From an uncultured Oscillospiraceae bacterium (GTDB taxonomy: Bacteria > Bacillota > Clostridia > Oscillospirales > Acutalibacteraceae): 5,339 nt of DNA. The notes below the pieces were generated by a model. The model saw nothing but the letters and a program-made list of their open reading frames with translations, made no database searches and was not told the origin of the DNA. Below, one piece after another: positions 1-4,245 of this stretch (positions are counted from its first letter, which is position 1; the number at the start of each line of letters is the position of its first letter). Location of the stretch: assembly GCA_900552985.1 (NCBI GenBank), contig USBP01000128.1:1-5339 (forward strand), written 5' to 3'. The translations under genes were made by a program, and so were the position numbers.

Positions 1-48
1 CGCGCCCGCCGCGATCCCGCAGCTGCCCTGCCCGACTACAATTTTCAT
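1..48 (-). CDS. Partial start of a thioredoxin-like [2Fe-2S] ferredoxin (HndB-like) subunit
   Basis: Only the first 16 codons are in the window; the gene runs off the left edge. They read MKIVVGQGSCGIAAGA. The Gly-Ser-Cys-Gly-Ile-Ala-Ala-Gly-Ala stretch after a short beta strand resembles the N-terminus of small thioredoxin-like [2Fe-2S] ferredoxins found next to NuoE-type subunits in NADP-reducing or bifurcating [FeFe]-hydrogenase operons (HndB type); that likeness is from family knowledge. The ATG (48-46) overlaps the stop of the upstream gene as ATGA, and a full AAGGAGG (62-56) lies 7 nt upstream inside that gene, so translation is probably coupled. The Cys would be a first cluster ligand. 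It could instead be the N-terminal domain of a longer NuoF-like fusion; too little is visible to decide. Confidence 0.6.
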   Translation of the reverse strand, partial: MKIVVGQGSCGIAAGA

Positions 49-551
49 GCTTCTTCCTCCTTTGCGCGCGCTTTCAGCTCACGCAGGATCTGCTTTGTCT
101 TCTCCGGCGTCAGCGTGCCGTAGGTTTCATCGTTTATCATCATCACAGGCGACAGGCTGCAGCAGCCCAGGCAGGCGACGTCCTTAAGGGTAAACAGGCC
201 GTCCCGCGTTGTTTCACCGTCGTGGATACCGAGCTCCTCTTCAATGGCCTGCTCAATCATTTGCGAGCCATTGACATGGCATGCCGTGCCCTGGCAGAGC
301 AGGATGAGATATTTCCCAACCGGCTGAAAGCGAAACTGCGCATAAAACGTCGCCACGCCAAACACCTTTGCGGGTTTCACGCCTGTGCGCGCCGCAATAT
401 GGCGCAGCACATCCTGGGGCAGATAGCCATAAATCTCCTGCGCCTTTTGCAGGATCGTAATCAGGCTGCCGGGCACGCGCGCATATTCCTCCAGCACGCC
501 GTCCAGCAGGGTCAGATCGCTCTGGGCGCTATGTTCACAGCAACAACTCAA
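45..551 (-). CDS. NuoE/HndA-like [2Fe-2S] subunit of an NAD(P)H-linked hydrogenase or dehydrogenase
   Basis: The 168-aa product is a full-length member of the 24-kDa NADH dehydrogenase (NuoE) family, a cytoplasmic electron-transfer subunit with a thioredoxin-like [2Fe-2S] domain. An N-terminal helical part (about residues 15-75, with GSLITILQKAQEIYGYLP and KVFGVATFYAQF) precedes the cluster domain. The ligand pattern is C86-x4-C91 and C127-x3-C131, with an additional Cys at 130. The start is TTG (551-549): AAGGAGG (566-560) sits 8 nt upstream, and the first internal Met is at residue 98, beyond C86 and C91, so no ATG can give an intact protein. The N-terminus carries three consecutive cysteines (residues 3-5). 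In Clostridia such stand-alone NuoE proteins feed NuoF-like and [FeFe]-hydrogenase subunits; the ferredoxin-like gene overlapping its 3' end fits that, but the catalytic subunits are outside the window, so the complex is inferred. Confidence 0.93.
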   Translation of the reverse strand: MSCCCEHSAQSDLTLLDGVLEEYARVPGSLITILQKAQEIYGYLPQDVLRHIAARTGVKPAKVFGVATFYAQFRFQPVGKYLILLCQGTACHVNGSQMIEQAIEEELGIHDGETTRDGLFTLKDVACLGCCSLSPVMMINDETYGTLTPEKTKQILRELKARAKEEEA

Positions 552-559
552 ACTGATTG

Positions 560-580
560 CCTCCTTTATTGCGGCGCAAT
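560..580 (-). promoter_or_regulatory. Ribosome binding site of the nuoE-like gene with an adjacent small hairpin
   Basis: AAGGAGG at 566-560 is a perfect anti-16S match 8 nt from the TTG start and is what fixes that start. One base upstream of it lies a perfect inverted repeat, ATTGC-GCC-GCAAT on the minus strand (580-568), with a 3-nt loop. The hairpin does not cover the Shine-Dalgarno, so it may only keep the site open or contribute to stability; that is inference. Confidence 0.7.
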
Positions 581-616
581 TAACCGCAGTTGTTTGAAAA
601 AATAAAGTAAATAAGC

Positions 617-709
617 AAAAAACACCGGCAGAAAATGAAAAACAAGCCGCCGGCGAACCCCTGTGTTAGTCACTGATGCAATCCATCGCGCCTGCGATAC
701 CGGCGCTTG
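617..709 (-). promoter_or_regulatory. Structured leader with possible attenuator/riboswitch-like fold upstream of the nuoE-like gene
   Basis: Starting about 4 nt after the predicted transcription start, CAAGCGCCGG (709-700) can pair with CCGGC-G-GCTTG (653-643): ten base pairs with one bulged G. Inside are a perfect hairpin ATCGC-AGGC-GCGAT (698-685, plus a U-G closing pair 699/684) and a roughly 30-nt stretch without an obvious stem. U-rich sequence follows directly (642-632). The same 3' strand (654-648) can instead pair with 630-624 (five G-C pairs flanked by two G-U), followed by six U residues (622-617), like an intrinsic terminator. Mutually exclusive pairing of this kind is typical of riboswitches and attenuators. 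I do not recognise a known riboswitch core here. The pairing is seen in the sequence; the regulatory role is inference. Confidence 0.45.
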
Positions 710-719
710 GCCCGCGTTT

Positions 720-748
720 ATTATACAGAGTTTTCAGGGCGCTTTCAA
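720..748 (-). promoter_or_regulatory. Sigma-A-type promoter for the nuoE-like operon
   Basis: On the minus strand TTGAAA (748-743) and TATAAT (725-720) are separated by exactly 17 bp, matching the housekeeping consensus at 11 of 12 positions. The predicted start is near 713, giving a leader of about 160 nt before the TTG codon. The -35 hexamer lies inside a tandem 10-bp repeat (741-760). I saw no convincing Rex-type operator, although Rex often controls such genes. Confidence 0.8.
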
Positions 749-760
749 GCGCTTTCAAGC
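741..760 (-). repeat. Tandem 10-bp repeat over the -35 box of the nuoE-like promoter
   Basis: The plus strand reads GCTTTCAAGC twice without a gap (741-750 and 751-760). Each unit has GCTT/AAGC ends, and the junction forms the palindrome AAGCGCTT (747-754). The first copy contains the -35 hexamer on the minus strand and the second lies just upstream, a placement suited to an operator or activator site. No known regulator motif is recognised. Confidence 0.6.
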
Positions 761-796
761 GTTTTATCATCAATTACCATAAAAACTATATATTAG

Positions 797-842
797 AAAA
801 ATCAGCGCGTCGAGAAAGGAAAACCCCCTTCACGGCGCGCTG
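797..842 (-). terminator. Rho-independent terminator after the lipoprotein gene
   Basis: On the minus strand CAGCGCG (842-836) pairs perfectly with CGCGCTG (809-803) and is followed by ATTTTTC (802-796). The 26-nt loop can form an inner AAGG/CCTT stem. It lies about 65 nt after the lipoprotein stop codon and upstream of the nuoE-like promoter, so it separates the two units. The long loop lowers certainty. Confidence 0.55.
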
Positions 843-906
843 CGCAGCATATTCATCTGATGCCCGGCAAACTACGCCGCTACAGTCACGGCGCCCTTAT
901 GACCAA

Positions 907-1296
907 TTATTCTGTAGTATCCGCCTGCCGGATATAGACGGAGGTCTCGCCAGTGCCCTGCTCCACCAAGGTCAGGGAACTGTCCTCAATGGAATACGTA
1001 TAGGTCTTGGTGATGGTGTGGCTGTAGATGGAATAGGAGATGGTCAGCGTATCCTCCTCCCCGACCGTATAGGTACCCTTCACTGTGCCGGTAAAGGGAA
1101 TGTTGACAATCGGCACTGTGAAATTCGCATAGGTCAGCTCGACAATCCCCTCTTCCTGGAATTCGTATCCGCTCATATTGGCGGAATCCATCCATTTGCC
1201 CAGAAGCTTTTTCTCCGGGGCGCCGCAGGCTGTCAATGCTGCTATCATCAGGATCAACGTCATAAACACAGCAACCGGCTTCCACACTCTTTTCAT
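907..1296 (-). CDS. Small lipoprotein, DUF5640-like
   Basis: The 129-aa product starts with a lipoprotein signal: positive MKRVWK, a hydrophobic stretch (about residues 7-20) and a lipobox LTAC with the lipidated Cys at 24, so the mature protein should be anchored to the outer face of the membrane. The mature part (about 30-128) is short and rich in predicted beta strand. Its pattern (LLGKW, then YEF-x-EEG, then GTYTV-x-EEDTLTISY, then YTYSIEDSSLTL) resembles DUF5640-type lipoproteins of Clostridia, which have no established function. The ATG at 1296-1294 has an AAAGGA about 10 nt upstream. It has its own promoter and terminators on both sides, so it is probably monocistronic. No catalytic residues are evident. 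The family assignment is from memory and is moderately sure; the lipoprotein call is firm. Confidence 0.87.
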   Translation of the reverse strand: MKRVWKPVAVFMTLILMIAALTACGAPEKKLLGKWMDSANMSGYEFQEEGIVELTYANFTVPIVNIPFTGTVKGTYTVGEEDTLTISYSIYSHTITKTYTYSIEDSSLTLVEQGTGETSVYIRQADTTE

Positions 1297-1348
1297 TTTT
1301 CATCCATCCTTTCTTTCTATAGACATGACAGAGACGCACGCCCTGAAA

Positions 1349-1402
1349 GCGCCTGAACGGTCAGGCGCCGTAACGCAGGCCTCACCGTCAACTCATGTTG
1401 AC
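1349..1402 (-). promoter_or_regulatory. Two perfect inverted repeats in the lipoprotein gene leader
   Basis: Between the predicted transcription start (near 1409) and the lipoprotein ATG are two perfect hairpins. GTCAAC-ATGA-GTTGAC (1402-1387, 6-bp stem, 4-nt loop) begins about 7 nt into the transcript and could also be a DNA operator. GCGCCTGA-CCGT-TCAGGCGC (1368-1349, 8-bp stem, 4-nt loop) follows, with only three T residues after it, too few for a confident terminator. They may stabilise the RNA or attenuate it. Confidence 0.5.
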
Positions 1403-1415
1403 AGCTGTTTTTCCT

Positions 1416-1444
1416 ATTATATGAGATATTCTGCAAAAAGTCCA
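1416..1444 (-). promoter_or_regulatory. Promoter for the lipoprotein gene
   Basis: TATAAT (1421-1416, minus strand) is preceded at 17 bp by TGGACT (1444-1439), a 4/6 match to the -35 consensus. The predicted start is near 1409, leaving a leader of about 110 nt. It lies between the terminator of the PepSY gene and the lipoprotein gene, which supports independent transcription. Confidence 0.6.
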
Positions 1445-1493
1445 TGGGAATCATAACACATCCCTTCCCCTATCGGAAGCCGGGCGGGATCAG

Positions 1494-1542
1494 AAAAACA
1501 CCGCGCCGCAACGGGCCAGTACCCCGTCTGCTCTGCGGCGCG
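1494..1542 (-). terminator. Strong rho-independent terminator after the PepSY gene
   Basis: On the minus strand CGCGCCGCA (1542-1534) pairs perfectly with TGCGGCGCG (1510-1502). A nested ACGGG/CCCGT stem (1527-1523 with 1515-1511) extends the hairpin after a 6-nt internal bulge, and GTGTTTTTC follows. It lies about 50 nt past the PepSY stop codon. Confidence 0.8.
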
Positions 1543-1594
1543 CATTTTCATTCCTGATTACACCTGGTTCCCGGCGGCGATTCGGCTGCTCCTT

Positions 1595-2941
1595 TTAGTC
1601 CCAGTCGATGCGCTCTTCTTCCCATTTCAATACCGTGCCGGTGCCGGCGTCAATCTCAAAATCGTATTCCATATTGTCCTTTTGTGCTTCACCCTCATAG
1701 ATCTTCCTGCCGTCGTCATAATCCAATTCGATTTCAACAATTTTACCGCCTGGCAGCTTATTGAGCACGATAGCTTTCGCCTTTTCCAAGCCGATCACGG
1801 CTGAGCCCTGTGCAGCGGTGGAGGCGCCCTTCTGCTCAACCTCCCAAGAGAGAATCGTACCTGTGTAGGCATCAATATCGAATTCGTATTCCACGTTACC
1901 CTTGCGCGCTTCGCCCTCATAGGAAATGCGGCCGTCGTCGCGCTCCAGCTCGATCTTATAAATCGTCGCACCGGGGGCCTTCTGCAAAACGATTTCCTTG
2001 GCTTTGGCAAGGCCAATATAGGTTTTATTGTTTGCCTGTGTCTGCTGCGTATTTTGGGAATCGTTCCCTGCCGGCTTCTGATTGGAGCCGCCGGACTGCG
2101 CTGCCTGCGTCGTTGCCTGCGTTACAGGCGTGCGGTCGCCATGGTACTGCCAATTCCAGTCGTCATCCTTCTCCTTTTTCAGGGAGAGTTGAGAACCGTC
2201 CTGCGCGTTGAGGACGAGGTCATACTCATAGCCATCCTTATACAGCTCAAACTCGTAGACATAAGCGTCCTTCTCACGATCCAAATCGATATCCGTAATC
2301 ACTGCGCCGGGCACCTTGGCAAGCGCAATCTCCTTCGCCTCATCAAAACCGATGAATCCGGATGCCTGCTCCTGCTGATCAGCCCCGCTGCCAGACGGAT
2401 TGGACGCTTCCGCAGCCGGCGCGTTTGTCAGCGGCACAACGATCGGCGCGCCAATTTTGATTTCACGCTCCAGGATCAGGCCGCTCTCGGGATGGATATC
2501 ATAGCTGCCACGGCATTGATCGCTCTGGAAGGAAACCTCATAGACCTGTAGGCCGTCATCCTCCACCAGCTGGGTTTTCGTAATGCTGGCGCCCTCGATC
2601 TCACCGGTCACAATCTGCTCCGCCTGCTGCTGCGTCAGCTTCACGGATTTTGCGCCTGCGGAATTGTCCGCCTGGCTCTTCCACTCTGTCAGTTCCTTGG
2701 TCTGCCGGCCAACCTCAAGCTCGTACTTTTCCGCCTGCTCCGCACTGTGGAATTTGAACTCATAGCTGTCGTCATCCCGCTCCTGTGCGATGAGCTGGGC
2801 GTCGGCGGGGAGATACTTCAGCGCTGTTTCTCTCGCCTCGTTTCTGGAATGGGCGGAAACGCCGAACACGGATGCGGCGCCAACCGCCAGGACGAGCGCT
2901 GCCGCGCCAGCCGCTACTAAAATTTTTCTGCTCTTCTTCAT
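1595..2941 (-). CDS. Membrane-anchored protein with five PepSY-like units
   Basis: The 448-aa product has a positive N-terminus (MKKSRK), one hydrophobic segment (about residues 4-27) acting as signal anchor or signal peptide, and a large acidic extracytoplasmic part. Five PepSY-like units are visible at about 33-88 (divergent), 100-160, 195-258, 307-369 and 382-445, each with the pattern [AK]-x-A-K-x-I-x-L-x-K-x-P-G then a Y-E-x-E and D-x-x-T/D-G core. Low-complexity Gln/Thr/Ser/Asn linkers (about 175-194 and 272-306) separate them. PepSY domains are thought to inhibit or modulate peptidases or act at the cell surface; the target here is unknown. The ATG at 2941 is chosen because AAGGAGG (2956-2950) lies 8 nt before it; an in-frame ATG at 2959 overlaps that site and is rejected. 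The gene is divergent from a two-component pair, so control by that regulator is likely but inferred. Confidence 0.92.
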   Translation of the reverse strand: MKKSRKILVAAGAAALVLAVGAASVFGVSAHSRNEARETALKYLPADAQLIAQERDDDSYEFKFHSAEQAEKYELEVGRQTKELTEWKSQADNSAGAKSVKLTQQQAEQIVTGEIEGASITKTQLVEDDGLQVYEVSFQSDQCRGSYDIHPESGLILEREIKIGAPIVVPLTNAPAAEASNPSGSGADQQEQASGFIGFDEAKEIALAKVPGAVITDIDLDREKDAYVYEFELYKDGYEYDLVLNAQDGSQLSLKKEKDDDWNWQYHGDRTPVTQATTQAAQSGGSNQKPAGNDSQNTQQTQANNKTYIGLAKAKEIVLQKAPGATIYKIELERDDGRISYEGEARKGNVEYEFDIDAYTGTILSWEVEQKGASTAAQGSAVIGLEKAKAIVLNKLPGGKIVEIELDYDDGRKIYEGEAQKDNMEYDFEIDAGTGTVLKWEEERIDWD

Positions 2942-3030
2942 AGGAAATGCCTCCTTCATTCTGGTTCCTTTTTCAGGTTTTGATTTGTTCTGATGGAGAG
3001 CGGCGTCCCGTCATCTCCTATCGTGGCTTT

Positions 3031-3059
3031 ATTATATCCGCCGAAAATGAGAGGAAGAT
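3031..3059 (-). promoter_or_regulatory. Putative promoter of the PepSY gene
   Basis: A perfect TATAAT (3036-3031, minus strand) gives a predicted start near 3024 and a leader of about 80 nt. The -35 region is poor (ATCTTC at 17 bp) and coincides with one arm of the intergenic inverted repeat, so an activator such as the adjacent response regulator may be needed. Confidence 0.55.
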
Positions 3060-3103
3060 TAAAAAACACAATTGATTGAAAATATTTTATTTTTTTATCT
3101 TCC
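3053..3103. repeat. Inverted repeat spanning the two divergent promoters
   Basis: Arms 3053-3066 (GGAAGATTAAAAAA) and 3090-3103 are inverted copies with 13 of 14 bases matching, separated by 23 bp of AT-rich DNA that includes AAAATATTTT (3079-3088). ATCTTCC begins 23 bp before the -10 box on the PepSY side and 21 bp before it on the regulator side, so each arm sits in a -35 region. This placement suggests a shared operator. It is too widely spaced to be a normal terminator and lacks GC-rich stems. Confidence 0.65.
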
Positions 3104-3123
3104 GCCGGTTTTCATGCTATAAT
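3095..3123 (+). promoter_or_regulatory. Extended -10 promoter of the two-component operon
   Basis: TATAAT at 3118-3123 is preceded by TG at 3115-3116 (TGCTATAAT), an extended -10. The -35 position (3095-3100, TTATCT) matches only 3 of 6 and overlaps the right arm of the inverted repeat. The predicted start is near 3130, about 65 nt before the regulator ATG. Confidence 0.65.
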
Positions 3124-3195
3124 CTATGCATAGCAGCATCCCACACGCTACGGCTGCAAGTCGGCCACTTCATTTCAATGGAAAGGGGCAACCAT

Positions 3196-3870
3196 ATGCG
3201 GTTATTATATGTAGAAGATGAGCCCGCGCTCCTGCAGGTGACGGCCAAACGGCTGAAAGCGGAGGGCTATGGGGTGGACGCCTGCATGGATGGCGAGGAG
3301 GCGCTCGATTTCATTGAGATGACGGATTACGACGCCATCATTCTGGACATTATGCTGCCGGGGCGCGACGGTCTGTCCATCCTCCGGCAGATGCGCGCCC
3401 AGGGCAATCACACGCCCGTGCTCCTGCTCACCGCACGCGACACCATTGCGGACCGTGTGGCAGGCCTTGACACCGGGGCGGACGATTATCTGGTGAAGCC
3501 CTTTTCCTTTGAAGAGCTGTCGGCACGCATCCGGGTACTGCTGCGCCGCACTGCGCAGGATACTGCGTCCGGCCTGTTGACAGCAGCCGATCTGACGATG
3601 GATCTCAACACCCGGCGCGTCACCCGCGGCGGGCAGGAAATCCCGCTTTCTCAAAAGGAATACGCCGTGCTGGAATATCTGCTGCGCAACCAGGGGGCTG
3701 TGCTTACGCGCGATCAAATTGAACAGCATGTGTGGAGCTACGATTTTGAGGGCGGCAGCAATGTGGTGGATGTCTATATCCGATACGTGCGAAAAAAAAT
3801 TGATGCAAACCACGAGCCAAAGCTGATCCATACCGTACGCGGCATGGGGTATGTACTCCGGGCTGAATAG
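3196..3870 (+). CDS. OmpR/PhoB-family response regulator
   Basis: The 224-aa product is a complete DNA-binding response regulator. The receiver domain (about 1-118) has the acidic pocket E7/D8, phosphoacceptor D51 (in IILDIMLPG), switch Thr79 (LLLTAR), and Y98 and K101 in the DDYLVKPF motif. A winged-helix output domain (about 127-223) follows with LSQKEYAVLEYLL, LTRDQI, the recognition region VVDVYIRYVRKKID and the wing ending HTVRGMGYVLR. The ATG at 3196 has AAAGGGG 7 nt upstream; the in-frame ATG at 3178 has no ribosome binding site, and starting there would add six residues before the canonical N-terminus. It lies 20 bp upstream of the sensor kinase gene and is probably cotranscribed. Likely targets, by position, are its own operon and the divergent PepSY gene. 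No defect is seen. The signal is unknown. Confidence 0.96.
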   Translation: MRLLYVEDEPALLQVTAKRLKAEGYGVDACMDGEEALDFIEMTDYDAIILDIMLPGRDGLSILRQMRAQGNHTPVLLLTARDTIADRVAGLDTGADDYLVKPFSFEELSARIRVLLRRTAQDTASGLLTAADLTMDLNTRRVTRGGQEIPLSQKEYAVLEYLLRNQGAVLTRDQIEQHVWSYDFEGGSNVVDVYIRYVRKKIDANHEPKLIHTVRGMGYVLRAE

Positions 3871-3890
3871 CACGAAAAAGGAGGCATTGC

Positions 3891-4244
3891 ATGAAACGTC
3901 GTCTGTCCATCAAACTGCGCGTCACACTGTTTTACACAGCGATTCTCGCTGTGATTCTTTCCCTCGTGCTGGGCTTTGTCTTTCTCGCGCTCGACCTTCG
4001 GCTTGTTTATTCCTCCAAGGCCAATTTGGAGCAGGCGGTCAAAGGCGCGTTTGACGACATTGATTTCCGCAGCGGGCAGCTGGAGATTGACAGCCGGATT
4101 GACCTCTACCATGACGGGATCACGCTCGTGCTTTACGGCCCGGCCGGGACGCTGCTGCTGGGCAGGCTTTCCTGTGGAAACGCCGCTGATTGCAGATACC
4201 CACCAGAATGTAGAGGGCGGGGGCCGGCAATGGCAGGTATATGA
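3891..4244 (+). CDS. N-terminal fragment of the sensor kinase as literally encoded
   Basis: As written, translation from the ATG at 3891 gives 117 aa: TM1 and most of the sensor domain, then 24 out-of-frame residues after the extra base (a Cys/Arg/Gly-rich tail) ending at TGA 4242-4244. It has no catalytic domain. It would be a one-helix membrane protein if stable. This entry is the left part of the broken kinase, not an additional gene. Confidence 0.5.
   Translation: MKRRLSIKLRVTLFYTAILAVILSLVLGFVFLALDLRLVYSSKANLEQAVKGAFDDIDFRSGQLEIDSRIDLYHDGITLVLYGPAGTLLLGRLSCGNAADCRYPPECRGRGPAMAGI
4164..4173 (+). other. Frameshift site in the kinase gene
   Basis: In the upstream frame the codons are AGG CTT TCC; the downstream frame needs AGG CTT, then CCT from 4171. 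The surplus base is one T of the run 4168-4170. CTT followed by T allows +1 slippage of the tRNA from CUU to UUU, as at the prfB site, but there is no stop codon in the A site and no SD-like element at the prfB spacing, so a plain single-base insertion or a base-calling error is more likely. Confidence 0.75.
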
Positions 4245-4245
4245 T

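Noticed and set aside
671..690. CTGATG on the plus strand as a hammerhead ribozyme core
   Set aside because: The required GAAA segment and the flanking stems are missing.
570..720. Rex operator or a known riboswitch class in the redox operon leader
   Set aside because: No TTGTTAA-type palindrome is present, and none of the riboswitch cores I know (TPP, FMN, SAM, cobalamin, c-di-GMP, THF, fluoride) can be recognised by eye. An Rfam search would decide.
1332..1360. CGCCCTGAAA shared between the lipoprotein leader and the redox operon promoter (732-741, opposite strand)
   Set aside because: A single 10-base match in a different context and orientation is weak evidence for a shared operator.
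676..1456. Plus-strand open frames of 226 and 92 codons across the lipoprotein gene
   Set aside because: They are antisense to a clear lipoprotein, cross its terminator and promoter, lack ribosome binding sites and show no recognisable protein pattern.
2942..2959. Upstream in-frame ATG adding six residues (MKEAFP) to the PepSY protein
   Set aside because: That ATG overlaps the AAGGAGG that serves the ATG at 2941 and has no good ribosome binding site itself.
3076..3195. Longer response regulator open frame beginning at 3076 or 3178
   Set aside because: The first begins upstream of the predicted promoter's -10 box; the second lacks a ribosome binding site. The canonical receiver N-terminus begins at 3196 with AAAGGGG upstream.
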